Below, in pieces: positions 53,555 through 63,225 of a stretch of DNA of 64,000 nt. Where the stretch lies: the NCBI RefSeq assembly GCF_041270065.1, contig NZ_CP065958.1:6510001-6574000 (forward strand), read 5' to 3'. The notes beneath the pieces are model-generated. The model was not told where the DNA came from, did not search any database, and saw nothing but the letters and a program-made list of their open reading frames with translations. A program made the translations under genes and the position numbers. The first letter of the stretch is position 1. Each line of letters begins with the position of its first letter. The DNA is from Streptomyces fradiae (GTDB taxonomy: Bacteria > Actinomycetota > Actinomycetes > Streptomycetales > Streptomycetaceae).

Positions 53555-55408
53555 ATGGCGGCAGTCAGCGTGCACGAGGTCGTGGCACGGTGGGTCGAGC
53601 GACAGCCTGAGGCCTGTGCCGTACGCGATCCGGCGGAGGGCCGGTCGCTCTCGTACCGGGAGCTGTGGCAGCGCGCCGGCTGGCTGGCCGCCGAGCTCGC
53701 GCACCGCGGAGTCCGCCCGGGCGACCTCGTACCCGTCGCCCAGGACCGCTCGGCCGATCTGATCGTCACCTTCCTCGGCATCCTGCGCTGCGGCGCCGCC
53801 TACCTCCCGCTCGACGGGCTCGCCCCGACCACCCGGCTCGCCGACATCGTCGGTGAGTCCGGCTCGGGCGTGATCGTCCGCGCCCCGGGCGCCGCCGGCC
53901 GCTGGGCGGACCTGGCGTCCTGGCTGCCCGCGGGCGTCGAGCCGCTCGACCTGCCGGAGCGCGACCCGGGCCGGCCGGTCCCCGAGCCCGCCGGCGACCG
54001 GGACGCCCCGGCGTACGTGAACTTCACCTCCGGTTCCACCGGCCGCCCCAAGGGGGTCGTCGTCCCCCACCGGGCCGTGCTGCGGCTCGCGCTCGGCGCC
54101 CTGTTCTGCAGCGTGGAGCAGGGCGACCGGGTGGCGAGCTCCGCCAACCCGGCCTTCGACGCCACCACCTTCGAGCTGTGGAACGCGCTGTGCGGCGGCG
54201 CGACCGTCGTGGTCTTCCCGTCCGTGACCGAGCTGGCCATGGACGAGTGGACGGCGCTGCTGCGCGCCGAGCGGATCGACCACATGTTCCTCACCACCTC
54301 CCTCTTCCACACCGTGGCCCGGGAGAGCGCGGACGCCTTCGCGACCGTCGGCACGGTCGTGGTCGGCGGCGAGCAGCTGGAGCTCGGCGCGGTGCGCCGG
54401 GTCCTGGCCGCCACCCCGCCCGGACGCCTGGTCAACGGCTACGGACCGACCGAGACCACCACCTTCGCCGCCTACTTCGACTGCACGGACGCCTCGCTCG
54501 CCGGCCTCGACCGGGTGCCGGTCGGCCTCCCGCTCCAGGAGACCTCCCTCCACCTCCTGGACGCGGAGCTGAACGAGGTGCCGGCGGGGGAGACCGGCGA
54601 GCTGTGTGTCGGCGGGCCGGGCGTCGCGCTCGGCTATCTGGCCCGGCCGGAGCTCACGGCGGAACGTTTCATCACCCATCCCGCCACCGGCGAGCGGATC
54701 TACCGCACCGGCGACACCGGCCGGCTGCTGCCCGGCGGCGCCGTCGAGCTCTTCGGCCGCACCGACCGGCAGGTCAAGCTGCGCGGCTTCCGGATCGAGC
54801 TGGAGGAGATCGAGCGCACCGCGATGGCCTGCGGACTCGCCGACTCCGCCTTCGTCGAGAAGGTCGGCGAGGGCCCGGCCGCCTCGCTCGTCGGCTTCGT
54901 ACTCCCCGCTGCCGACTCGGCGGCCTCCGGCGCACCCGACCGCGCGGAACTGCCCGCCGCCCTCAACCGCCGGCTCGCCGAGACCCTGCCCAGCTATATG
55001 CTCCCGGCCCGCTGGCTGGTTCTCGACCGCGTCCCCTTCGGCTCCACCGGCAAGGCCGACCGGACCCAGCTGCTCCGGATGCTCGAAGCTCCCGCTCCGG
55101 CCCCCGCCGCCCCCGCCGCACCCCCCGCGCCGGACGCGGGCCCGCCCTCCGCCACCCCCGAGGCCGAGGCGGCCCCCGTCCTGGCCGCCCTCCAGGAAAT
55201 CTGGCAGGACGTGCTCGGCCTCCCCGCCGTCGACCCCGACGCCAACTTCATCGACCTGGGCGGCAATTCGATCCTCGCGATGCAGATCGCCACCCGGGTG
55301 CGGCAGCGCCTCGACATCCGGATCGACGCCGGTGCCGTGCTGCTCACCGACAGCCTCGACGAGCTGGCCGCGCACGTGGCCTCGACCCCCCTGGCGGCCG
55401 CCTCGTGA
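53555..55408 (+). CDS. NRPS initiation module: adenylation-PCP (A-T)
   Basis: This 617-residue protein starts at ATG 53555 behind GGGGAGGGG. The A domain (1-490) shows YVNFTSGSTGRPKGV (A3), FDATTFELW (A4), NGYGPTETTTF (A5), GELCVGGPGVALGYL, YRTGDTGRLLPGG (A7), GRTDRQVKLRGFRIELEEIE (A8) and GSTGKADRTQL (A10 Lys). Aligning to GrsA by eye gives the code D-A-F-F-V-G-G-T-F-K, nearest the valine code DAFWIGGTFK, so a branched aliphatic residue is likely. The PCP carries FIDLGGNSILAMQIA with the pantetheinyl Ser. No N-terminal C domain suggests chain initiation. It overlaps the next gene by 4 nt. Confidence 0.9.
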   Translation: MAAVSVHEVVARWVERQPEACAVRDPAEGRSLSYRELWQRAGWLAAELAHRGVRPGDLVPVAQDRSADLIVTFLGILRCGAAYLPLDGLAPTTRLADIVGESGSGVIVRAPGAAGRWADLASWLPAGVEPLDLPERDPGRPVPEPAGDRDAPAYVNFTSGSTGRPKGVVVPHRAVLRLALGALFCSVEQGDRVASSANPAFDATTFELWNALCGGATVVVFPSVTELAMDEWTALLRAERIDHMFLTTSLFHTVARESADAFATVGTVVVGGEQLELGAVRRVLAATPPGRLVNGYGPTETTTFAAYFDCTDASLAGLDRVPVGLPLQETSLHLLDAELNEVPAGETGELCVGGPGVALGYLARPELTAERFITHPATGERIYRTGDTGRLLPGGAVELFGRTDRQVKLRGFRIELEEIERTAMACGLADSAFVEKVGEGPAASLVGFVLPAADSAASGAPDRAELPAALNRRLAETLPSYMLPARWLVLDRVPFGSTGKADRTQLLRMLEAPAPAPAAPAAPPAPDAGPPSATPEAEAAPVLAALQEIWQDVLGLPAVDPDANFIDLGGNSILAMQIATRVRQRLDIRIDAGAVLLTDSLDELAAHVASTPLAAAS

Positions 55409-58400
55409 CCGGAAACCAGCCCGCGCCGCTCTCCTTCGCCCAGGAGCGGCTGTGGTTCGCCGACGCCACCGCGCCCGGCAACCCCACGTACAACGTCCCG
55501 CTGTTCTTCCGTACCCCCGAACCCCTCGACCCCAAGGCGCTCTCCTTCGCCCTGGAAGCGGTCACCGCCCGGCACGAGCCGCTGCGCACCGTCTACCGGC
55601 TCGCCGGCGACCGCCCCGAGCAGCACGTCCTCGCCCCCGAGCCGGTGCCCGTCGAGGTCGTCGACCTCACCGGCGCGCCCGACGCCGCCGCCCGCGCCGA
55701 GCGGGAGGCCGAGGAACGCGGCCGCGCGCCCTTCGACCTCGCCGAGGGCCCGCTGCTCCGCTGCACCCTGTGGCAGGGCCTGCCCGGCGGCGACGCCGTG
55801 CTGCTCACCGTCCACCACATCGCCGTGGACGGCTGGTCCCTCGCCCCGCTCTTCGACGACCTGGCCCGCGCCTACGCGGCCGCCCTCGCCGGGGACCCGA
55901 TCGAGCTCCCTGAACTCCCGGCCCGTTACGCCGACTTCGCGACCCAGGAACGGTCCGCCGCGCACCAGCCGGCCGCCGTCCGCGCCCTCGACGAGCGCGC
56001 CGCCGAGCTGCTGAAGGTCGCCCCCGGACTGCGCCTGGCCGGCCGCGCCGACCGCCCGGCCGCCCCCGACGGCGCCCGCACCGGCGCCCGGCACGAGCTC
56101 GTCGTGCCGCCGCCGGTCCGCGCCGGGATCGACACGCTCGCCGCAGGCCTCCGCGTCACCCCGTACGTCGTGCTCACCGCCGCCGTCCAGGCCCTGCTGC
56201 ACCGCTGGTCCGGCCGGAGCGCGTTCCTGCTCGGCACCATGACCGCCAACCGGGACCACCCCGGTCTGGAGGAGGCCGTCGGCTTCTTCGTCAACACCGT
56301 GCCGCTGCACGCCCGGGTCGACGCCGCAGATTTCTTCCGCGCCCTCTGCAAGGCCACCCGCAAGGAGGCCTTCCGGGCCCTGTCCGTCCAGCGGGTCCCC
56401 TTCGACCGGCTCACCGCAGCCGTCGGCGCCGCGCGCGGTACCGGCCGCACCCCGCTGGTCGAGGTCGGCTTCGTCTACCAGAACGCGCCCGTGGTCCGGG
56501 CCGGCGGCGCCGGCTGGAGCGTGCCCGTCGTCCTCGGCACCGGCACCGCCAAGTTCGACCTGCTGCTGATGCTTGAGGACGGGCCCGAGGGCCTGTCCGT
56601 CACGATCGAGTACGACTCCGAGCTGTACGGCCCCGCCGACGCGAAGGGACTCGCCGAGGGCCTGGCCGCGCTGCTCGACGCGGCGGTCGCCGACCCCGAC
56701 CGGGCGCTCGCCGAGCTGCCGGAGCTGCCCGGCCAGCCCGCCGCCGACGCCCTCCCGCCCGAGCCCGAGGTGCCGGCCGTCACTCCGGCGGCCCCCACGA
56801 CCGCGACCACGGCCATGCCTGGCACCCCGGCCCTCCACGGCGCCGAGGCGGAGGCCGCGGAGCTCTTCGTCGCCGCCCTCGACAAGCGCGGCGGCCTCGG
56901 GCCCGCGCCCGCCGCGGCCGAACTCACCGGCGCCTCCGACTTCTTCGCGCTCGGCGGCCACTCGCTGCTCGCCGTCACCATGCTCGCCGAGACCAAGCGC
57001 CGGCACGGCCTGACCGTCTCGCCGCGCGCCTTCCTGCCCGACCCGACCGTCGCCGGACTCGCCCGCCTCCTCACCGAGGCCCGCGCCGCCGCCGCGCAGG
57101 CGGCCGCCGGCACCCCGGCCGCGACCGCGCCCGCGACCGCAGAGCGGCCCGGAGCCGCCGCCGCGGACCAGGAGGCCCACCCGGCCTCGCCCGTACAGCA
57201 GCGGTTCTGGTTCCTCGACCGGCTGCCCTCGCTGCGCGCCGCCTATCTGATCCCCACCCTCGTCGAGTACGCCGGAACCGTCGACCGCGACGTGCTGCGC
57301 CGCGCCGTCGACCTGGTGCTCACCCGGCACCCCGCGCTGTCCTCGGTGTTCTGCCTCGACCGGCGCAAGCGGCACGTCTGCTACCGCACCATCGGCACCC
57401 CGCCGCCGACGCCCGTCACCGAGGCCGCCGACTGGCACCCCGACACCCTGAAGAACCGGCTCTCGCGGCTGTGCTGGGCGCCCATGGACCTCGGGAAGGA
57501 GGCCCCGGCCCGCGCCGAGATCCTCGCCCTCGGGCCGGAGCGCACCGTGCTCGCCCTGGTCGTGCACCACATCGTCGCCGACGGCTGGTCCCGCGACCTG
57601 CTGCTCGCCGAGATCGGCACCGCCTACCGTGCCCTGGCCGCCGGCACCGAACCGGTGCTCGCAGAGCCCGTCCACCCCGCACACCTCGCCCCCGCCGAGG
57701 CGCCCGCCCCGGCGCGGGAGACCGAGCGGGCCGCCGCACTCCTCGACCATCTGCGCGGCGCGCCCAACGACATCGACCTGCCCCACGACTGGCCGCGCGC
57801 CGAACTCCAGTCCACCGAGGCGACCTTGCTCACCGCCGAGCTGCCCGCCGCCCTCGCGGGCCGGCTGCGCGCCGTCGCCGCCGACGTCGTCGGCTGCACC
57901 CTCTTCATGACCACGGCGGCGCTGCTCGCGGTGGCCCTCGCCCGGCGCGGCGGCCAGCGCGACTTCCTCTTCGCCTTCCCCTGGGCCGGCCGCGAGGACC
58001 CGGCCGCGGGCGAGGCGATCGGGATGTTCGTCAACACCCTGATCCTCCGCCTCGACCTGCGCGGCGAACCCACCTGGCGGGAACTCCTCGGCCGGGTCCG
58101 GGAGAGCTGTTCGGTCTCCTACCGGCACGCCGACGTGGCGCTCGACGTCCTCGCCAACGAGCTGCACAGCGACCGCGACCTCAGCCGCCCCGCCCTCACC
58201 CCGGTCTTCCTCAGCGCCCAGAGCGGCGACACCGGCCCGGCCGGACTGACCGGCGACACCACCGCCCGCCTCCTCCCGCTCGAACCGCTGCACATCAAGT
58301 ACGAGCTCGAACTCGTCGCCGAAGAGGCGGCGGACGAGCGGCTCGACCTCCGCCTGGCCTACGCCGTCAACCTCTTCACCCGGGATACGGCCGAGGCCCT

Positions 58401-58479
58401 GCTCATCGACGTGGTCACCGCCGCCGAAGACCTCGCGGCCGACCCCGACTCCCACCCCTTCACCAGGAGCACTTCGTGA
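55405..58479 (+). CDS. NRPS: condensation-PCP-condensation, no adenylation domain
   Basis: This 1024-residue protein starts at GTG 55405, overlapping the A-PCP stop. C1 (about 1-440) has LSFAQERLWFAD and the active site HHIAVDGWS (H138, D142). After a long Ala/Pro linker, a PCP (about 490-565) carries DFFALGGHSLLAVTM. C2 (about 590-1020) has ASPVQQRFWFLDRLPS and HHIVADGWS, with the late FPWAGREDPAAGEAIGMFVN region. There is no A domain between C1 and the PCP, so the PCP must be charged in trans. C2 presumably joins the chain to the free PCP encoded next. Confidence 0.9.
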   Translation: MTGNQPAPLSFAQERLWFADATAPGNPTYNVPLFFRTPEPLDPKALSFALEAVTARHEPLRTVYRLAGDRPEQHVLAPEPVPVEVVDLTGAPDAAARAEREAEERGRAPFDLAEGPLLRCTLWQGLPGGDAVLLTVHHIAVDGWSLAPLFDDLARAYAAALAGDPIELPELPARYADFATQERSAAHQPAAVRALDERAAELLKVAPGLRLAGRADRPAAPDGARTGARHELVVPPPVRAGIDTLAAGLRVTPYVVLTAAVQALLHRWSGRSAFLLGTMTANRDHPGLEEAVGFFVNTVPLHARVDAADFFRALCKATRKEAFRALSVQRVPFDRLTAAVGAARGTGRTPLVEVGFVYQNAPVVRAGGAGWSVPVVLGTGTAKFDLLLMLEDGPEGLSVTIEYDSELYGPADAKGLAEGLAALLDAAVADPDRALAELPELPGQPAADALPPEPEVPAVTPAAPTTATTAMPGTPALHGAEAEAAELFVAALDKRGGLGPAPAAAELTGASDFFALGGHSLLAVTMLAETKRRHGLTVSPRAFLPDPTVAGLARLLTEARAAAAQAAAGTPAATAPATAERPGAAAADQEAHPASPVQQRFWFLDRLPSLRAAYLIPTLVEYAGTVDRDVLRRAVDLVLTRHPALSSVFCLDRRKRHVCYRTIGTPPPTPVTEAADWHPDTLKNRLSRLCWAPMDLGKEAPARAEILALGPERTVLALVVHHIVADGWSRDLLLAEIGTAYRALAAGTEPVLAEPVHPAHLAPAEAPAPARETERAAALLDHLRGAPNDIDLPHDWPRAELQSTEATLLTAELPAALAGRLRAVAADVVGCTLFMTTAALLAVALARRGGQRDFLFAFPWAGREDPAAGEAIGMFVNTLILRLDLRGEPTWRELLGRVRESCSVSYRHADVALDVLANELHSDRDLSRPALTPVFLSAQSGDTGPAGLTGDTTARLLPLEPLHIKYELELVAEEAADERLDLRLAYAVNLFTRDTAEALLIDVVTAAEDLAADPDSHPFTRSTS

Positions 58480-58829
58480 ACAACACCGTGGCCACGACCC
58501 CGCTCACCGAGACCGAACTGCTCACCCGGGTCCGGCAGGCCTGGGCCGACGTCCTCGACCTGGACACCGTCGAGCAGGTACCCGAGGACGTCAACTTCCT
58601 GGAGGCGGGCGGCAGTTCGCTGCTCCTCATCATGCTGTGGGAGGAGCTGGACCCGCTGACCGAGCGGACCCTGAAGGTCTCCGACCTGTTCCAGCACAGC
58701 ACCGTCAAGGCCCAGGTCGCCCTCCTCGGCGACGCCTCCGGCACCGAGGAGGCCCTGACCGAGCTGGGTGCCCGCAACCGCGGCGGCCTCATCGGCCGTG
58801 CGCGCCGCGACCAGTCCGCGTCCGAGTGA
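58476..58829 (+). CDS. Stand-alone peptidyl carrier protein
   Basis: This 117-residue carrier protein starts at GTG 58476 in a GTGA overlap with the C-PCP-C gene. The four-helix PCP contains VRQAWADVLDLDTVEQVPED, then FLEAGGSSLLLIMLWEELDP with the pantetheine Ser in GGSSL. A charged tail (RNRGGLIGRARRDQSASE) may serve as docking to the KS protein downstream. No A domain in the window is fused to it; the 53555 enzyme or one beyond the window must load it. Confidence 0.88.
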   Translation: MNNTVATTPLTETELLTRVRQAWADVLDLDTVEQVPEDVNFLEAGGSSLLLIMLWEELDPLTERTLKVSDLFQHSTVKAQVALLGDASGTEEALTELGARNRGGLIGRARRDQSASE

Positions 58830-58846
58830 ACGGGGGAACCGCGACC

Positions 58847-61800
58847 ATGACCCACAGCACCGACATCGCCGTCGTCGGCATCGGCCTGCGCTACCCCGAC
58901 GCCGCCACCCCGGCGGAGTTCTGGCGGAACATCGACCGGGGCGTCGTCTCCATGCGCGAGATGTCCCCCGAGCAGCTCAAGGCCGCCGGCGTCACCGACG
59001 AGATGCTCGCCGACCCCTCCTTCGTCAGGGTCGCCACCTCGCTGGCCGGCGTCGAGGACTTCGCCTCCGAGTTCTTCGGCTACCCGCCCCGCGAGGCCGA
59101 GACCATCGACCCGCAGCAGCGGCTCTTCCTGGAGGCCTGCTGGGAGGCCCTGGAGGCCGCCGGACACCCGGCCCGCAAGGACGCCACCACCGGCCCCGTC
59201 GTCGGCGTCTTCGCCGGCAGCGCCGCCGGCAACTACTCGGCCGCCCTGCTCGCCGCCAAGGCCCGCGAGTCCGGACTGCGCGCCGCCGTCGACGACCTGG
59301 AGCTCACGGTCGGCGGCCAGGCCGACTTCATGACCTCCCGCGCCGCCTACAAGCTCGGCCTGCGCGGCCCCGCCCTGAGCATCCAGACCGGCTGCTCCTC
59401 CTCGCTGTACGGCGTCCACTACGCCACCCTCAGCCTGCTCTCCGGCGAGTGCGACATCGCCCTGGCCGGCGGCGCCACCGTCCTCGAGCCCTTCCGCGGC
59501 TACCGCCACCAGCCCGGCGGCGTGCTCTCCGAGGACGGCTACTGCCGCTCCTTCGACGCGAGTTCGACCGGCACGACCTACAGCTCCGGCGTCGGCGTCG
59601 TCGCCCTGCGCCGCCTCGACGACGCCCTCGCGGACGGTGACACCGTGCTCGCCGTGATCCGCGGCAGCGCCGTCGGCAACGACGGCGGCGACCGCCTCGG
59701 CTTCGTCGCCCCCAGCCCGCGCGGCGTCGCCGACGTCGTCGCCGCCGCCCTCGGCACCGCCGGCGTCACCGCCGACAAGCTGCGCTACGTCGAGGCGCAC
59801 GGCACCGCGACCCCGGTCGGCGACAACATCGAACTCATCGCGCTCAACCGGGCGTTCCGCGCCACCACCGACAAGACCGCCTACTGCGCGCTCGGTTCGG
59901 TGATGTCCAACATCGGGCACACCGGCCCCGCCGCCGGCATCGCCGGCTTCATCAAGGCCGTGCACGTCGCGCGCACCGGCACCATCCCGCCGCACCCCAC
60001 CTTCGAGAGCCCGCGCGACCCCGACATCCTCGACGAGAGCCCCTTCTTCGTCACCACCACCGGCGAGGAGTGCGCCGACGCCGACCGGCACGTCCTGGTC
60101 AACTCCATGGGCGTCGGCGGCACCAACGCCGCCATCGTGCTCGCCGCCCCGCCGGAGCCGGTCCGCCCCGCGGCCCCGCGCCGCGCCACCGTGCGCCTGG
60201 TGCTGTCCGCCCGCACCCGCGCCGAGCTGGACCAGACCTGCCGCCGGCTCGCCGACGCCCTCGACGAGGGCGGCCTCGACGCCGAGGACGTCGCCCACAC
60301 CCTGCGGGTCGGCCGCGCCGTCTTCGACGAGCGCCGGGTGGTCACCGCGCCCCGCGAGCGCCTCGCCGCCGCCCTGCGCGTGCCGCGCCCGCCGGCCGTC
60401 CGCACCGAGCGCTCCGCCGGCCGCCGCCCCGTCCTGGTGCTGCCCGCCGACGGCGCCCCGCAGCCGCCGGCCGCGCTGCTCGCCGGACTGCGCGCCGCGC
60501 TCCCGGAGCTCGGCGAGCCCCTGACGGGCACTCAGGAGAGCCTGCCCGATGGCCGGTTCCCGCTGTACGTCGGCCACGGCGAGCCCGCCCGCGACCGCCA
60601 CGTCCTCGCGCTGCCTGAGCAGGACGCTCCGCTCGACGCCGACGCGCTCGCCGAGCTCCTCGACGACGCCGTCACCACCGCGTGGCTGCACGGCGCCGAG
60701 GTCGACTGGTCCGCCCTCGACGGCGCCCGCGGCCGCCGCGTCACCCTCCCCACGTACCCCTTCACCCGCAAGCGCCACTGGGCCCTCGACCGGCTCACCT
60801 ACGACGGCCCGGTCGCCGCCGCCCCCGCCGCGCCCGGCACCGGCGGCACCTCCACCGCCGCCGAGGGCAGCGTCGAGGCCGGACTCGTCCAGCTGTGGAA
60901 GGACCTGTTCGGGCACGAGACCATCGGCCTCGACGACGAGTTCGCCGCGCTCGGCGGCACCTCGCTGCTCTCCGTACAGATGGTCCTGGAGATCCAGAAC
61001 CGCTTCGGCGTCCTGGTCAACATCCACCGGGCCGGCGGCAGCCAGGCCACCGTCCGCCGCCTCACCGCCATCGTCGAGGGCCTCAAGAACGGCGCGGGAC
61101 TCGGCGACGAGGAGGTCGACCCGGCCGCGGACGGCGACGGCGCCCTCGTCGACGCCGACCTCCAGATCGCCCTGGAGCCGCTCGCCAAGAAGCCCGCGCC
61201 CGGCAAGGACGTGCTGCTCACCGGCGCCACCGGCTACCTCGGCGCCTTCCTCCTCGACGAGCTGGTGCGCGCCTCCAAGGGCCGCGTCTACTGCGTCGTC
61301 CGCGCCGCCGACGAGGCCGAGGGCATGGCCCGGCTCAAGGCCACCGCCGCCAAGTTCGGCCTGGCCGAGCCCGACCCGGAGCGCGTGCACGCCGTCCCCG
61401 GCGACCTCCGCGACATCGCGAAGGTCTGCGCCACGTACCGCGACGGCGAACTCGCCGGCCGTATCGGCCACGTGCTGCACTGCGCCGCCAAGGTCGTCTT
61501 CACCGAGCCGTACCGGATGCTCCGCGAGGACAACATCCTGCCGCTCGTCGGACTCCTCAACTGGATGCGCCCGCTGGGCATCCGCGACATCAGCTTCATC
61601 TCCACCGTCGCCGCCACCGCCCCCGCCGGCGGCGACGGACGCCTCATGGAGACCCGCGAGCAGCCGCTCGACCCGCAGCTCGGCGGCTACGGCGTCAGCA
61701 AGTGGGTCGGCGAGCGCATCCTGGAGCGGGCCGACCAGGACGGCATGCGCGTCCGGGTCTTCCGCCCCGGCCTCATCATGGCCTCCAGCAAGACCGGCGC

Positions 61801-62335
61801 CTGCAACGACAAGGACCTCATCTGGTTCCTGCTCGCCAGCGGCCTGGTCGTCGGCGCCCGCCCGGTCGACGACCGCGGCATGCCGGTCTCCCCGGTCGAC
61901 GTCCTCGCCCGCGCCGTCGCCGAACTCGCCCTGTCCGGCAGGTCGGTGGGCCGCGCCTACCACCTCGTCGACGAGATATCGCCGAGCCTGGAGGACCTCT
62001 TCGCGGCCCTGGAGACCGCCGGCCTGCCCACCCGCACCGTCCCGCTGACCGAATGGCAGCGGCTCGTCGCCGAGCAGGCGACGGCCACCGGCAGCAAGGT
62101 GCTCTCCGCCACGGCCCTCTACGAGATGGAGGGCCACGAGCTCGACGAGGCCGGCGTCCAGGCCCGCGCCTGGCAGCCCTGGCTGCGCAAGGCCGGCCTC
62201 TCCCCGCTGGTCACCGGCGAGCAGCTGCGCAGCGGACTGGCCTTCCTGGCCCACCGTACCGAGGACATCGGCTCGCTCCTCCCGGCCCTCGCGGCCGAGG
62301 GCGCGGCCGCCGCCACCCAGGGGGAGCAGCAGTGA
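58847..62335 (+). CDS. AT-less polyketide synthase: KS-ACP-thioester reductase
   Basis: This 1162-residue protein has a KS at 1-430 with C183 in QTGCSSS, H318 in VEAHGTATPVGDN and H358 in SNIGHTG; the usual Lys of KSNIGH is Met353. Residues 445-510 resemble the KS-AT linker, but no acyltransferase GHSxG exists. About 100 ill-defined residues lead to a retained post-AT linker VTLPTYPFTRKRHW (632-645). An ACP follows (FAALGGTSLLSVQMV, Ser706), then an NAD(P)H thioester reductase from about 787 (VLLTGATGYLGAFLLDEL; GGYGVSKWVGERIL with YxxxK). It should add one extender unit and release the product reductively. ATG 58847 follows GGGGGA; GTG 58826 is an overlapping alternative. Confidence 0.9.
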   Translation: MTHSTDIAVVGIGLRYPDAATPAEFWRNIDRGVVSMREMSPEQLKAAGVTDEMLADPSFVRVATSLAGVEDFASEFFGYPPREAETIDPQQRLFLEACWEALEAAGHPARKDATTGPVVGVFAGSAAGNYSAALLAAKARESGLRAAVDDLELTVGGQADFMTSRAAYKLGLRGPALSIQTGCSSSLYGVHYATLSLLSGECDIALAGGATVLEPFRGYRHQPGGVLSEDGYCRSFDASSTGTTYSSGVGVVALRRLDDALADGDTVLAVIRGSAVGNDGGDRLGFVAPSPRGVADVVAAALGTAGVTADKLRYVEAHGTATPVGDNIELIALNRAFRATTDKTAYCALGSVMSNIGHTGPAAGIAGFIKAVHVARTGTIPPHPTFESPRDPDILDESPFFVTTTGEECADADRHVLVNSMGVGGTNAAIVLAAPPEPVRPAAPRRATVRLVLSARTRAELDQTCRRLADALDEGGLDAEDVAHTLRVGRAVFDERRVVTAPRERLAAALRVPRPPAVRTERSAGRRPVLVLPADGAPQPPAALLAGLRAALPELGEPLTGTQESLPDGRFPLYVGHGEPARDRHVLALPEQDAPLDADALAELLDDAVTTAWLHGAEVDWSALDGARGRRVTLPTYPFTRKRHWALDRLTYDGPVAAAPAAPGTGGTSTAAEGSVEAGLVQLWKDLFGHETIGLDDEFAALGGTSLLSVQMVLEIQNRFGVLVNIHRAGGSQATVRRLTAIVEGLKNGAGLGDEEVDPAADGDGALVDADLQIALEPLAKKPAPGKDVLLTGATGYLGAFLLDELVRASKGRVYCVVRAADEAEGMARLKATAAKFGLAEPDPERVHAVPGDLRDIAKVCATYRDGELAGRIGHVLHCAAKVVFTEPYRMLREDNILPLVGLLNWMRPLGIRDISFISTVAATAPAGGDGRLMETREQPLDPQLGGYGVSKWVGERILERADQDGMRVRVFRPGLIMASSKTGACNDKDLIWFLLASGLVVGARPVDDRGMPVSPVDVLARAVAELALSGRSVGRAYHLVDEISPSLEDLFAALETAGLPTRTVPLTEWQRLVAEQATATGSKVLSATALYEMEGHELDEAGVQARAWQPWLRKAGLSPLVTGEQLRSGLAFLAHRTEDIGSLLPALAAEGAAAATQGEQQ

Positions 62336-63225
62336 GCGACAATCCGACCACCGGAACCACGGACGCCGGTACGCGCCGGCACCGGCTCGCGGTCATCGGC
62401 GCGGGTGTCATGGGCACCGGCATCACCACCCTGGCCCTCGGCCGCGGAGTCGACGTGATCCTGGTGGACGTCTCCGAGGAGATCCTCGCCAAGGCGAGCG
62501 CCGCCGCCACCGGCCAGCTGCGGCTCGCCCGGATGATGGGCAAGCTGCCCCGCGAGGGCGCCACCGGCGAGCTCGTCACCACCACCCGGATCGCCGACAT
62601 CGCCGACGCCACCGCCGTCGTCGAGGCCGTCACCGAACTGGCCCCGCTGAAGGCCAAGGTGCTCGCCGAGGCCTCCGCCGCCGTCGCCCCCGGCACGCTG
62701 CTGATCTCCAACACCTCGGCCGTGCCGATCGACGAGCAGGCCGACTCGGTCGCCCGGCCCGAGGACCTGGTCGGCATCCACTTCATGAACCCGCCCTACC
62801 TGATCCACACCTCGGAGCTGATCCGCGGGCCGCGCAGCGGGGAGCAGGCCGTCGCCGACGCCCGCGAGCTGCTCGAAGCCCTCGGCCAGCACGGCGTGGT
62901 CGTCGGCGACGGACCCGGCTTCGTCATCAACCGGATCCTGCAGCGCATGATCAACGAGGCCGCCCGGATCGTCGCCGACGGCGTGGCCGACCCGGCCTCC
63001 GTCGACGCCGCCTTCGAGGGCTGCCTGGGCCACACCACCGGCCCGCTCGCCACCGCCGACCTCATCGGCCTCGACAACGTGGTCGACTCCCTGCGGGTCC
63101 TGCACGAACGCACCGGGGACGCGGGCTACGAGCCCTGCGCCCTGCTCCTGGAGAAGGTCGCCGCCGGCGATTTCGGCCGCAAGACCGGCCGCGGATTTTT
63201 CGAATACGGAGGAAGCACGTCATGA
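62332..63225 (+). CDS. 3-hydroxyacyl-CoA/ACP dehydrogenase, FkbK-like (extender-unit biosynthesis)
   Basis: This 297-residue protein starts at GTG 62332 in a GTGA overlap. It is a 3-hydroxyacyl-CoA dehydrogenase: NAD motif LAVIGAGVMGTGITTLALGR, catalytic region VGIHFMNPPYLIHTSELIRG (His), then GDGPGFVINRILQRMINEAA and DLIGLDNVVDSLRVLHERTG. In methoxymalonyl-, hydroxymalonyl- and aminomalonyl-ACP pathways the equivalent (FkbK, ZmaG) oxidises a glyceryl- or seryl-type acyl-ACP. The next two genes encode the matching ACP and acyl-CoA dehydrogenase in the order of known extender cassettes. Confidence 0.88.
   Translation: MSDNPTTGTTDAGTRRHRLAVIGAGVMGTGITTLALGRGVDVILVDVSEEILAKASAAATGQLRLARMMGKLPREGATGELVTTTRIADIADATAVVEAVTELAPLKAKVLAEASAAVAPGTLLISNTSAVPIDEQADSVARPEDLVGIHFMNPPYLIHTSELIRGPRSGEQAVADARELLEALGQHGVVVGDGPGFVINRILQRMINEAARIVADGVADPASVDAAFEGCLGHTTGPLATADLIGLDNVVDSLRVLHERTGDAGYEPCALLLEKVAAGDFGRKTGRGFFEYGGSTS

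Noticed and set aside
58460..62254. A 1264-codon minus-strand frame over the KS gene
   Set aside because: It is Gly/Ala/Val-rich antisense shadow; the KS-ACP-TR reading on the + strand is decisive.
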